Below, piece by piece: positions 35,359-46,323 of a DNA stretch of 64,000 nt. The stretch spans positions 95,297,087 through 95,361,086 of the forward strand of contig CM043966.1 of the NCBI GenBank assembly GCA_014529385.2. Reading direction: 5' to 3'. Position numbers and translations under genes: made by a program. The notes under the pieces were generated by a model. The model saw only the letters and a list, made by a program, of their open reading frames with translations, did no database searches and had not been told where the DNA came from. How positions within the stretch are numbered: the stretch's first letter is position 1; each line of letters opens with the position of its first letter. The stretch comes from Adiantum capillus-veneris. Its lineage: Eukaryota; Streptophyta; Polypodiopsida; Polypodiales; Pteridaceae.

Positions 35359-36666
35359 TGTCATAAAATCTAATAGCTAATATCTAACCAACCCAAATGA
35401 TTTTCTCATATTAAATTGATCACTTTATGTGGGAGAATAAACGGGAACAAGTGTTAAGATATAGACATGTGCTTATAGATCTATCTCAACACGGGGCCAA
35501 TGATAAAGGGGCTCACATGAGAGATGGTATATCAAAGAGCAAGGCTAACTAATGGAGCATAAGACCTTAGGGTTAGCTTCATTGAAGACCTCCAATAATG
35601 TGTGTAAAAGGCCTTTGACCTTACGTAAGCTAGGGCTGATCTTGAGGCGCGAGAACCCGACCCAAGCTCGAGGTGCTTGTCATGCTTGATGACTAAGGTG
35701 CTTGAGGTGCTTGATGATTGAGGTGCTTGAGATTCTTGAGGTGCTTAATTATTGAGATGCTTGAGGTGCTTGACATGCTTGAGATTCTAGGGTTGCACTT
35801 AAGGTGAGAACCTAGCCCAAGCTTAAAGTGCTTAACGTCCAAGCTTGTGGTGGGAACTGGGCCTATGTATGAGGGGCTTGAGGTGTCAAAAAGTCAAATA
35901 CTCAATCCCTACAAGGAGGGGGCAAGCCCTGCATGAGGGGGGATGAGAGAGAACACCCACACACTCACACAAGGCATGCATGGTACAAAGAAAGCAAAAG
36001 GGACACTTGTCAAGTTCCTCCTCATGTTGCCCTCATGGTGTGCCTGAAGCCTATTGGTTGGCCACCCAAGGGGTCCAATAATAATTTAGGAGATTTAATT
36101 AAATGATTTAGCATTTATCTAGCCCTCTCTCTCAAAGGGGAAAGGGGGACACTTGTCTCAAGGCTACCCTTGCTGCTTGTAATGCCTCTTGCTTGTGATT
36201 GGCTAGGCCTGGAGGGGTCCAATGAGCTTCAAGATGAGCTACAAGGGGGGCGTCGACCCAAGCAATCTAGGGGGTTTCTTAGGGGGTATACTCACCCACA
36301 CACACTCACAAACACTCTCATTGTGTGCTATGCAAGGTGCAAGAGCTCCCTCTCCTTCTCCAAGCAAGTAGAGGTTGAGAGCCTACACCAACACTCTTGG
36401 ATATGGAGTGAAAATCCAACCAAGAGCGCTTCAATGCTTAAGCTTGCCATCTCCTTCTTCTTCATTACTATGCTATTATGTATGCTAGCAACAAGAGTTA
36501 TGATAAGTGAGGAACTAATTCTTTCTCCTACGAAATGTTTCTTCTTCCTCTTCCCTACCCTCATTCTCTGCTAGCTCTCTCCACCTTCGAAGGTGTTTGA
36601 GGTCTTGGGACTGAGGCTTGGGATAGTTAAAGCTTTCTTCAAGTTTATGTTATGTTTGTGATGCAT
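35359..36666 (+). repeat. Element B 3' LTR, first part
   Basis: It matches the 5' LTR from its first base through GTTTGTGATGCAT, then switches abruptly to helicase sequence. It carries an extra ~42 bp (35,598-35,640) relative to the 5' LTR. Confidence 0.93.
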
Positions 36667-37072
36667 GAAGCTTTACATCAAAGGGGTCTTTGTTGTCGTT
36701 TTGTTGTTGTAAAGAAAGTATAGGCTATAGCCTTTGCAGTAGCTTGTCTTGTTCGTCCAATCTGATGTACATAGTCTTCACATGATTCAGGAAAATCATA
36801 ATTGGTGACGAACTTTATGTCTTTCACATCCACGCTCCGAGCTGCAGCATCTATTTCTGTCATTATAGGTCTACATCCAGATCTAAATTCAAAGAGAACC
36901 CAATGTCGTTTAACTTGACTCTTATCTTCATGGATGGAGAAAGCTCCATCCATCACTTGCTCCAGCAAATTTGTCAATTCAGAGTATTTGTGATTCTCAG
37001 AAACAACTTCTACAATCTGTAGAATTGAGTGATTGAATTTCTGATCTTGTGAGCCAATGACAACTTTGTAAG
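36667..37072 (-). pseudogene. DEAD-box RNA helicase fragment (right)
   Basis: Minus-strand reading from 37,072: PYKVVIGSQDQKFNHSILQ, then MDGAFSIHEDKSQVKRHW, VLFEFRSGCRPIM, AAARSVDVKDIKFVTNYDFP, EDYVHQIGRTRQAT and AYTFFTTTKRQQ. These are helicase C-terminal motifs IV-VI of a DBP2/DDX5-type protein. Active versions read AARGLDVKD and HRIGRTGRAG, so key Gly and Arg positions are changed. It overlaps the left fragment (NPYKVVIGSQD through VKDI) at roughly 83% nucleotide identity by eye, so the two are separate copies. It is intron-free and joins a 34-bp family-A LTR end at 37,073. Confidence 0.8.
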
Positions 37073-37106
37073 GAGTTATGTTGTGATGTTGACCCAGCGG
37101 TCAACA
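37073..37106 (-). repeat. Element A1 3' LTR stub (34 bp)
   Basis: GAGTTATGTTGTGATGTTGA followed by the terminal CCCAGCGGTCAACA matches the last 34 bases (plus-strand reading) of 46,324-47,283. The other ~925 bp of this LTR are absent, replaced by the helicase fragment. Confidence 0.8.
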
Positions 37107-38745
37107 CTTTGCTGTTGTTTTGTCTTCATCTGTTGCACTGCTTGTATCTTTGTCGAACCACAACAAGAACTATGATCCATTAGAGCGGACTTCTATCATC
37201 GTAACCATTCATATTTTGAGATCCTCTGATTACTTTTATGTCTGCTCTTCTTCATTGGGGACTTCTTTGTTCCTGTGCAATCATGTTGTTAGTGTTGTCT
37301 GCAGCTTTGTCATTGTAGGCCATTCTTCGACTCGCCATTGAGGAGAAGTATGCTAGCTCCAATTCATTTGTCAATTGATTTGAGTAGCATTTCCTTATTG
37401 TTGATGTAGAAGGAATATGTACAAGAGGATGGTGATAGGTGTCTTTAGATTAGGGTCTAAAACCTGGATGACCAAAGGGAAAAAACCCGGTGGGAAAAAA
37501 ATGCCTTTGGTATACGCCTTATTCGAGTTTGAGCAGTTGAACGTGAAGTACATGTTCATGAAAGGTGAGTGCTTGGGTGAAACACGGAAAGAGTGTCTGA
37601 TGCAAGTGCCAATTATGGGACACTCTATATGCATATGAGAAATTTGTCAACAAAAGCATGCAATGTGAAAGAAGGAGATGATGGGTGTTTCGAAGAATAA
37701 ATGTAGCACATGTGACATCAAAAGATGTCTCAATAGCTTCCACCTTTCCAAGAAGGGTTTTCGATGTAGAAGTTTCTCCACTCGTATCTCACTGTGCTCA
37801 GTACGTGAGTGTATTTTGGACCTTCTCCTTCACTTCACCAGACTTAAGTACTTAGACTTCGACTCTTTTGCTCACCTATACCAGCATGAGCGACACAACT
37901 TAAATATGCTCAACTCTTCCAGCTTGAGCAGTACCTAGAATAGCTAAGACGCTTAGACCAGAGAGAATGTTACTTGGAGCTTTGGGACTAACAACTCACT
38001 CATTTTGTGGCTTAGCTACTCAACTCTGACTTGTATGACTTGTCGGTTGTATGTTGACACTGCTTTGTGACAAGCTCTTCGGCTATTGTAGTGGCTGCTG
38101 AGACATACTTCGTGAAGTTTCATCGTTTCCCTTAATTTTCTTCTCTTTGTAGTACTCAGGCCTCTCGTCAGTCTTTTCTTCATGTGGAGTATGGATTTTT
38201 TAAATTTTTTCTTAATAATAAACAAAGAAAATCTTTAAAAAAACTTAACAAAAGAAAAATCATTCAAATAGAAATCTAAATGCTATGTACACTATACACA
38301 TGTCCCTAGGGGCTCATATATGGATTTTGTCCCCATACTCCGTTGTAACACTATTATGAGGGCATATACTCTAAATTTCGTCAAAAATTATCACAATAAA
38401 ACGCAAAAATTCAATGCATCTCACAAAACATTGCCTTCTAATAGTCATAATGTTAGGTCCGCATTCAGAATGCCTCCCCCCTTCCTATTTGGAGTCATTC
38501 TTTACGACAGGGTATCGCAAAGGGTATGTGTTGTGCTTGGGCAATTAAAAGTTGTGCCTATGCAGGCCTTGTAATGTAGCCCTATTATGCATACACAGTC
38601 AATGCATGGAAAAGATTTATGTTGTGCAAGATGTGGGTATAAGCAATTTGCTTATTGGCATTTGTTGACGAGGCTTCCTATTCTAAGCAATGTAATGGTC
38701 TTAGAAGCTCCTGTATCGTTGCTTGATTGAAGCGACTTCTCTCTT
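37107..38745 (-). other. Element A1 3' non-coding region
   Basis: No domain is recognised. Its distal part (about 38,130-38,745) is conserved with A2 (about 53,300-53,900), confirming it belongs to the family. Just before the LTR stub the sequence is purine-rich but interrupted, so a polypurine tract is uncertain. Confidence 0.6.
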
Positions 38746-39638
38746 CTAACTGTACTGTAATTGTAGAAAGAATTGTAAGAATTCAAGCGACGATGCACTG
38801 ACAGCAGTTTTGTTGTTCTTCTTTTGGACCCATTTCTTTGCGATTATTGGTTGTTTTGTTGCTGACTCTCGTTTGGGAACCCATACTTGCCCGTGCTTCG
38901 TTTGTGTTTGAAGAGACTTCTTTGGGATCCACCTTTTTGTTGTGTGAGTCAACAGTGGTCTTTGCTTCAGCCCTTGTACGCTTGGTTGGGAATGGGATTT
39001 AGGCTTTAAAAATTGATATTGTGGTTGTTTTTGAATCCAAATGAATTGATTTTTTTGTGCTTGAATCAACTTCTTTAGAGCCCAAACCTGAGTTGTGAAA
39101 GCTTGCGACTTTGTGATATTCTTACCCATTCGTGCACGCTTTCTTTGTTTTTGTTTTGGTGTTGGATCTTGTGATTTGTCATTAGAGATCTTTGTCTTCT
39201 TGATCCATATCTGTTTTTTGCCGATCTGGCTTTTTGGTATCCAGATTTGTCGAGCTTTTTGCTTTGACTTGTTGTCTTGTTCTTTTGACCTGTCATGGTT
39301 GTTGTTGAAGGGGTTGGTGATAGTGATGGCCTGAGTTGATGATAGGGGATGTCGTAAGATTCATCACTATCGCTACTATCCTCAACAAGTTTGACTTCTT
39401 GTACTTTCCCTTGATTTTTTGGCCAGTAGTGGAAAGTTACTGTCTGTTTTCTCGTGGGTGGTAGTTTCTTGGAGGACTTTTCTAGTCCATTGATTTGAGC
39501 ATTGTTAGCTCGTTTCTTTGGTCGTATTCCTCCTAGCTGAGTCTTTGCATCCTTATTAGGAGCCATGTATGAGGATGCTTGTGGTTGCTGTGTCTTCATC
39601 GAGGACTTTGGAATCCACTTTTGATGCACTTTACTCAT
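38746..39638 (-). pseudogene. Element A1 WxPK-repeat region
   Basis: Two overlapping frames (39,638-39,075 and 39,129-38,746) carry spaced motifs KWIPKSS, IWIQKQ, RWIPKKS, VWVPKRE and KWVQKKN in a Lys/Gln/Ser/Thr-rich, low-complexity background. The frame starts downstream of the protease ORF stop. Equivalent motifs occur in A2 (54,174-53,962, RWIPKNS-type and WVPKE) and A3. The motif resembles short Trp-Pro-Lys segments seen in some plant retroelement polyproteins. Function is unknown; a nucleic-acid or capsid-binding linker is only a guess. Confidence 0.55.
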
Positions 39639-39946
39639 GTAGCGATGACATTGATTCCTGGGTCGTTGATCTTCTGGAAGCTCGAAGTGTTCTACAGAGT
39701 CATAGAACTCGTCGTCGTCTTCATCTTTTGATTCTCCACATTTCTTTGTTTGCTCCTTATGTCAAGAGCTTGTTGATGTCTGGTTCTCTTCGTTTCCTCG
39801 ATTACACTCACTGCAAAATAAGGAACGACATCATAGCCATTTTCATCACAAAACTTTGTTGTGGGAGCGTCCTCCACGGCGCACACGTCCAGAGTAGCCA
39901 AAATGTGTTCCAATCCAAAAGGCTCTAACTCTTCTTCAGGAACTGG

Positions 39947-42094
39947 TTATGGGGTATAGTCCTTATCCTCTATAACCCGCTCTAGGATACATTCCTCACG
40001 TTTCAAGCTACCACATTGTGAAGATCCACACATCCACAGTTCTTTAGGCTTACCTAACCAAGCTGGAAGTTCTGATCCTGGAACTGTGGCGGAATCAAAC
40101 TCCTCTACCGGTGTTCTCGTCACATCCCTATAGTTATGGTCCCTCAAGTTTACCTTTGTTATGGTTTCCATATGTCTCAGGTATATATGGTCATAATCCC
40201 AATCTTGGACCATCTTCAATTGTCGCATGAATGGTCTTCCCAGAATGATGTCATAGTTGTTCTTCTTGCCAAAGTCAACAACAACAAAAGTGTGTTCATA
40301 TTCAATGCCACAAGAAGTAACAAGTACTTTTTCTAGCAGTCCTAGGGGCCTTTCCTTATGTCCGTCTGCAAGCTGCAGGGTCATTCGTGTGGATATCAAG
40401 GCAGGTTTTCCCCATTTTTTCCAAACCTCTTTGGTTGCAATGGCCACACCAGCTCCACTGTCAAGGATTGCCATGGTTTTTACATTATTGCATTCCATAG
40501 GAAGGGTGGTGTTTCCATCTTCTCCCTCGTAATACTTGCCTACCTTGTTTAATGGCACTGGCCTAGTATTTAGTTGAGGCATTTCAAGCTCTTTGATGCC
40601 TTCCTCGATTTGAGTCATTGGGGTTTTTACACCAAATTTCTGTAGACATTTACCCACATTAGCCCACATGTTTGGTCTTATTTTGAGAAACTCGGCTAAC
40701 ATTATTGTACAGGTGACTGGGGTAGATAGAATATCTACTAGTCCCTTTGAATCGATGGCCTTGTTGGGAGACAGTCTCTTTGATGGGACTGCAACCACAT
40801 CTGACTTGGTCTCGTACTCTCCCATGTAAGACGGTAGTGTTCTTAGCGAATGGGGTTGACTATCCATAGATTGTACAAATCCTTTGTCGCCCCAACACGA
40901 TTGCACATCTAGATTCATTTGAGATCCAGTCTCAAATTCCTTTATTGGTGGTAGAAACACTCCTCGTTCATCACCAGTCTTGTCTACTCGTCTTCTTAGG
41001 TCATCGGTTTCATTGGCCTCTCTGACTTGTTTCCACAATTCGTCAAGACCATCTATCTCTTTACAATCCTCAGGTATAGCTTGGTGAAATCCCTCGGAAG
41101 AGTTATCCGTGGTATTCAGTACTATCCTTGGTTCTAATGCTAGGTCTTTGAGGTTTGGTCTGTCCTCATGACTAGAATCTGGCCCTTTTAGTTCCTGGTT
41201 TGGTGGGATTACTTGTGTAGGCATGACACGGATCACATCCTCAGGTTTTGCAACTGGTGGTTCTAGTAAAGCTTGGGTTGTTTGAATCATTTTCTTGCAC
41301 ATTTCAAACCTTTGCTTTTCTAGTTCTGTATAGGGATATGTCATCCACCTGTGTTCTTGGGTTTGGTTGTTTTTGAGCTTCACATCATAGGATTTCAAGA
41401 GGGCATCTAATGACTCATTAACCTTCTCTGCCAACACAGATCCTTCTGAACTAGCACTTCTCGGTTTCTCATCTGTGGATGGTTCTTCTAGAGGTTTAAC
41501 CATCTGCGTAAGAGAAGGTGCCTCCTTTTCCTCATGTTGTTTTATCTTCTCCTCAGCTTCGGTAAGCTTCTCAGCTAGGGATTTTTGCTCTCGTTCCCTG
41601 CGTGCTTTCATCCTAGTCTTTCTAGCTTTCCAACTATTTCGTTTGCTCTTGGTTTTCTGACTAGGTGCGTCTGTCTTTGGTCCATCATCTGTCTTTGGAC
41701 TCGTGTCACTTTCCATGTTCTTTGTCTCTGGATTCTCATCAGCTTTCTTTTGAGCATGTGCTCTCGTAACCACTTGAACTGGTACAACATTTTCATTTTC
41801 TGAGCTACTAGGGAGCTGAACAATCCCTGATACATTTGTCGTGCTTTTCCTGATTTGGTTTGGGTGTTTCGGGCAATCGGGGATCAAGTGAGTGATGCCA
41901 CACTCAAGACAATAGGCATTTACTTCAATGATCTCCGTATGAGGACATTGTTTGACCAAGTGGTTGTCGTGACCTTTGTGACAATCTGTCTCTGGTTGAG
42001 GAGATTCTTTTAGCATTTCCTCTTCGCTATAAGCAAGCTGACCTAGATAAGCCGCTATTTGTAATGAATCGCAATGTCCTTTCGTCCATTTCAT
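39947..42094 (-). CDS. Element A1 zinc-knuckle and retropepsin ORF
   Basis: A 715-codon open frame. The N-terminal part has CLECGITHLIPDC (C-x2-C-x3-H-x4-C, one residue shorter than a standard zinc knuckle) and an upstream His/Cys-rich stretch. The middle is charged and probably disordered, with a Lys/Glu/Arg-rich coiled-coil-like run (about residues 155-195). The retropepsin is C-terminal: TMAILDSGAGVAIATKEVW with DSGAG at 40,448-40,462, and the conserved YDIILGRPFMRQLKMV. The frame overlaps the gag extension by 68 bp in a different phase, suggesting frameshift expression or an indel. Intact reading frame in an element without RT is notable. Confidence 0.8.
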   Translation of the reverse strand: MKWTKGHCDSLQIAAYLGQLAYSEEEMLKESPQPETDCHKGHDNHLVKQCPHTEIIEVNAYCLECGITHLIPDCPKHPNQIRKSTTNVSGIVQLPSSSENENVVPVQVVTRAHAQKKADENPETKNMESDTSPKTDDGPKTDAPSQKTKSKRNSWKARKTRMKARREREQKSLAEKLTEAEEKIKQHEEKEAPSLTQMVKPLEEPSTDEKPRSASSEGSVLAEKVNESLDALLKSYDVKLKNNQTQEHRWMTYPYTELEKQRFEMCKKMIQTTQALLEPPVAKPEDVIRVMPTQVIPPNQELKGPDSSHEDRPNLKDLALEPRIVLNTTDNSSEGFHQAIPEDCKEIDGLDELWKQVREANETDDLRRRVDKTGDERGVFLPPIKEFETGSQMNLDVQSCWGDKGFVQSMDSQPHSLRTLPSYMGEYETKSDVVAVPSKRLSPNKAIDSKGLVDILSTPVTCTIMLAEFLKIRPNMWANVGKCLQKFGVKTPMTQIEEGIKELEMPQLNTRPVPLNKVGKYYEGEDGNTTLPMECNNVKTMAILDSGAGVAIATKEVWKKWGKPALISTRMTLQLADGHKERPLGLLEKVLVTSCGIEYEHTFVVVDFGKKNNYDIILGRPFMRQLKMVQDWDYDHIYLRHMETITKVNLRDHNYRDVTRTPVEEFDSATVPGSELPAWLGKPKELWMCGSSQCGSLKREECILERVIEDKDYTP

Positions 42095-43676
42095 ACCTTC
42101 TTTCTTTCGACTGAAACCCAGGAGGTGGAGGTTGTACCGGCCTCACCACTCCATGTGTTTCTCTCACATTTTGTTGCTCCGAAGGGTAGTACTCACTTTG
42201 GTTGCGATACCACATTGTAGCTGGTACTGGCATTGGTTTATTTGATGCTTCCATCATTGACATGTATCTCATGTCTACCGGCATTCTAGCACCTGGCAGC
42301 GGAGGTTGTTGTCCTAAGACAAGCTGTGGTCTTAAAACTCCTACTGGTCCTGGCGCATTCCCCGTAATGTATCTAGGTGGAGTAGGTGCTTCTGGAACAG
42401 GTTGTACATACCTCTCCCTAGCGTTTTCCATGCTATAATAGCACTCTTCCCCCGTATGGTTCGTCCATTTTCTCTCAATTTCACACCACTTCGGCTCTCC
42501 CGAATCAGACCTTACAAGAGGAATCAACCTCTTGACCAAGTCGTCGATAAGCTTTTCTTGATCAATAGGTGCCGTTGGCTTGGCAATGGACTCACTTATC
42601 TGTGAAACACTGTGCTAAGAGGATGTGTCGTCTCCTTGACTCTTTAAGTCCTTTTCTTTGTATGCCTCACAATTATCCACTAGATAAAGAGCTTCTTTGA
42701 TCAACTCGTTTAGCGTCATCCTCCTTATCATATGCAGATCCTTCTGAAGGCCCTCATCTCTCATTCCCTGGATAAAGATCAGCATCAGTCGTGCTTGCGT
42801 AGGTACTTCCGCTCTCGGACAGAACTTAACATATCTCTTGAGCCGTAATGATGCTTTGCGTACTGATTCATTCTCTTTCTGTTTGAATCTATGGATTTGC
42901 GAGACCGTGTTGTGAGCAATGCCTTTTGGCGAGAATTCTTCAATAAACTCTTCAAACAGCTCATGTAGGGTCTCAAAATCCCATTTTACCACCGAGTTGA
43001 ACCATGTAGCTGCATCATCTTCTAGAGTCAATCCAAATCCCGCAAACTGTGTCGCAAAATCTGAAACTTCCTCTGCTCTAATCACTCTTCTAAAAGCCGT
43101 TACGTGATCTCTCGGATCTTTATCTCCGGAGTATTTTCTGTTTACCCATTTTTGGACTTGGGATGTTCTAACTCGTCTATTGTCTACAAGTCTAACCAGA
43201 GACTCTCCCAATCCTTCTCTTGTTATCGCTCTTGAAGGGAATCCTGGTGGCTCTCTTCTTGGAACTCCTATAGGAATTCTCGTGTTTGGTGGAGGCATTT
43301 GTGGTCCTTCATTGACCAAATATCCACCTCTTTCTAGTACAGTCTGTGGATTTGTGCTTTCTACAACTCTGTATTCTCGGCCATACTTGTCGACAACTAC
43401 AGATCTCCATTGACAGTCGACTCCGTATGTGTAGACATATAAGAGCTTGTAATCCGTTATCTCTTCTAGGTATGGATCTAAGCACCTATAAAGATTGACC
43501 TCATTGTCGTCAATGTATCTATATTGTCCTTCACTCTCATGACCAATCATCCAAACTCTCTCAACAAGATGGGTCTTTATCAATTGCAAGTTTGGAAGAT
43601 CCATTGTGGGAGGATATTCCTCTATCGTCGGGATCTCCAAGCTTGTGTAAGCTGCGTTTGAATCTAGGGTAGACAT
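42027..43676 (-). CDS. Element A1 gag, interrupted by one in-frame TAG
   Basis: Frame 43,676-42,615 (353 codons) continues in the same frame as 42,612-42,027 after a single TAG. The retrotransposon gag domain lies at about residues 190-300 (KYSGDKDPRDHVTAFRR, DDAATWFNSV, ELFEEFIEEFSPKG). The extension has KWCEIERKWTNHTGEEC and a Pro-rich stretch. In A2 the corresponding codon reads as sense (DDTSFQHNDSQ against DDTSS*HSVSQ), so TAG probably replaces CAG. This is either an inactivating mutation or a readthrough codon. Confidence 0.8.
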
Positions 43677-44100
43677 GATTTCTGGGCTTAAAATCTTTTG
43701 CTTGGTTCAAGTAGACTTAGTCCACTGTGTTCAAGTGCTTTGGTTAGGAAAAAGTCGAAACTATGTCCAAAACCGCAACCGTTTCGTCACAATTCTCGCA
43801 AATTGTCGCTTTTAGACACCCCTGACTTCCGGATGAATTTTGAGTCCTTAAACGATGTAGGCATACATTTAGTTTAAGTTTTGCTCTAAGATCTGTAGAG
43901 CCGCTCTCAGGCTACGTTTTGATATAAAAACTTTTCCGATCCGATACCGTTTGTGAAAGTTATGGCCAAAACAGTGAAATGTAGTTTAGAATGGTCAAAA
44001 TGAGTCCAAATTCAATTTTGAAAAAAGATTTGGGATCTCTGTGACACTGTGAACACTTCTGTATGCTCAAAAGTACAGTTGGACCCTAAAACTGGCGTGG

Positions 44101-45780
44101 AGACATCCTACGCGTAGGACGTCTTTTTACTCAGAATTTAACAAAATTTGGTCCAGAGACTCCCCTTAAGTCCAACAACACAATGGTATGCTCAGAATTT
44201 CATTTGGTCCTAAAAATGGCCTTTAGACATCCTACGCGTAGGATGTCTTTTTGCTCAGAATGACTTGAAATTTTCACCCCAGCTTCTCCTTGATGTGTTG
44301 ATCACAGTGGTGTGTTCATAAGTTGGTTTGGAGTCCTAAATCAAGCTAGAGACATCCTACGCGTAGGATGTCTTTTTGCTCTGTTTCAGCTCAAACTTGC
44401 ACTGTAGCTTCCCCTTGATGTGCTAAACTCACAGCTATTTTTACTTTTTGATTCTGACACCTATAGGTTGGTCAAATGATCCAGAATCTTCTCCAGAAAC
44501 CTGATGTCTGTTCTGATTAATTCCTAAGTCATATCAACTCCAAATTTGACCAAATTTGACTAGGAGGCTTGCCTAAGGCTATACAACACCCTGCTATGTC
44601 CACAGTTTGAATTTTGGTTTCAAAATTATGCCTTAAACATCCTACGCGTAGGATGTCTAACTGCTCAGAATTTCCCCAAATTTGAACCACAAACTCTCCT
44701 TAAGGTGTTGATCACTGTGGTATGCTCAGAATTTTGTTTAGAGTCCAAAATCACACAGAAGACATCCTATCTTTTTGGCCTGTTTGACCCCATACTTGTC
44801 CCACAGCTTCCCCTTGATGTCAGCAACCCAATGCTATGCTTAGATTTGAGTTTGGATGTCAAAAGACCCCCAAAACTAGCTATTCTTGACTTTTTCAGTC
44901 AAAAGCTAAAGTCCGCTCAATCTTCCCTTTCACTGACCCAAATGAGATGAAATTTATCACATGCACTCAATACAACATTTAGAACATGCCTATGGAGTCA
45001 TCCTATGGTTTGGTCTCAAAATTAGGCCTTGGAAACAATTTGGGTAGGATGTCTGGCAATTCTCATCTTTTGGCTTTGATCTGTCAAAATTTGGTCAAAT
45101 TTCCACTTTCCAGGTGAAAATAGGGTAAAACCTACCTTCAAAACACACTGGTACAGTCAGATTTTCAAAAAAGTACCCAGATCACCCCTACGCATAGGAT
45201 GTCTACTGCTGATTTTTTGAGACTGAAGTGTCCCTGATGCTTCCTTATGCTCTCAGAAAGTGCAAGTATGCTTCACAATTGCAAAAAACATGCAAAAATC
45301 ACTCAATTAAGCCTTTGCTGAAATTTTACGTTTTCTGACTCCGCTTTTGGCTTTTGGTCAACAAAAATAGGGAAAAACACCCAAGTCAATACGTTACGAG
45401 GGTAAAACCTACCCTCTGAACCCACTGGTAACTTCAGTTTTCCCAAATTCCCTGCCAAAAGTGCCCTGGAGACATCCTACGCGTAGGATGTCTACTGATG
45501 AAATTTTTGGCAGAATTCATCCACATGCATCCCCAAGTCTTGAGCACTACTTTTTAAGCATTTCTACCAGTTTTTATGCAAAATTGTGCTCAGAATCTTA
45601 AGTTTCTTGTTTTCACGTTTTTGACACTCCGACTTTGGTCTTTTGGGTGTCAAGAGTTGGTCAAAAATCTAGTTTCAATGTATACTTAGGGTAAACCCCC
45701 CTTCTGAACACACTGGTGCAGTCAGATTTTCAAATTTGGTCTCCAGAACCCCCTTGAGACATCCTACGCGTAGGATGTCT
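44101..45780. repeat. Array of 24-bp palindromes in ~125-bp and ~287-bp steps
   Basis: Perfect or near-perfect copies at 44,101-44,124, 44,225-44,248, 44,350-44,373, 44,635-44,658, 45,470-45,493 and 45,757-45,780. Decayed copies at 44,760-44,772 (right arm deleted), 45,044-45,054 (right arm only) and 45,181-45,204. Start-to-start distances cluster at 124-125 and 285-289 bp. The core CATCCTACGCGTAGGATG is flanked by AGA and TCT, making a 24-bp self-complementary sequence with an MluI-like ACGCGT centre. Palindromes are better conserved than the surrounding units. Confidence 0.9.
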
Positions 45781-46304
45781 ATGTTTACAGAATTGTAGGT
45801 TTTCTTCACAGAACCCTTGCAAATGCTCTTTTATATGCACAGCATCAATCAGTCATACAAAAATGTCCACAAAAGCTTGTTTAATGCATTTTTATCCTCA
45901 AAAGCACACTTTTCCGTGATTTCAAATGCAATCAAGCACTTTAGCAAATAATTCAGTGCTGAATAGCTCTAGATCAGAATCGAATCACTTACCTAAAGCT
46001 ACTCTTACAAATCATATGGGGTTTTGCATCTATGAGTAGAAAAACGCTTCACTTCCACACACGGACTAGTAAACGCTTTTATCACCTCACAAATCACTCG
46101 ACCACCAACAACTACTCTAATCCCCAGATCCTAGCTAAACCTATCTAGTCGCAGACCCTCGGCAAGACACACGCTTCCTGGCTATCCACTTGATCACAGA
46201 ATATCCTCTTCCGGATCCACTTGAGAAAAACGCTTTCTTTAGCCGAAACTAAATCAAGCAACCATCACACGAGTGTTAGTAGGAAACCTACTTAGGTCCT
46301 TGTG

Positions 46305-46322
46305 TCCCCGGCAGCGGTGCCA
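46305..46322 (-). other. Primer-binding site of element A1
   Basis: Minus strand TGGCACCGCTGCCGGGGA begins one base after the LTR end CCAACA. It matches 16 of 18 bases of the PBS complementary to plant tRNA-Asp (TGGCGCCGTTGCCGGGGA), a primer used by Athila/Tat-type gypsy elements. Confidence 0.8.
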
Positions 46323-46323
46323 A

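Larger units (their letters stand above)
43677..46323 (-). other. Element A1 5' leader with palindrome array
   Basis: A 2.6-kb untranslated leader between PBS and gag, with no coding sequence recognised. It holds at least six near-perfect copies and three decayed copies of a 24-bp palindrome centred on CATCCTACGCGTAGGATG, within larger repeating units that share CCTTGATGTGTTGATCACAG and GGTATGCTCAGAATTT-type segments. Leaders of this length often carry dimerisation and packaging signals in retroelements; that role is inferred. Confidence 0.8.

Noticed and set aside
41475-41803. Plus-strand ORFs within 38.7-43.7 kb and 54-58 kb
   Set aside because: They are antisense shadows of the family-A gag/protease frames, with no homology in their own frame.
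44101-45780. CRISPR-like array of palindromic repeats
   Set aside because: Spacers are not of uniform CRISPR length, the surrounding units are themselves repeats, and the host is a plant nuclear genome with a retroelement around it.
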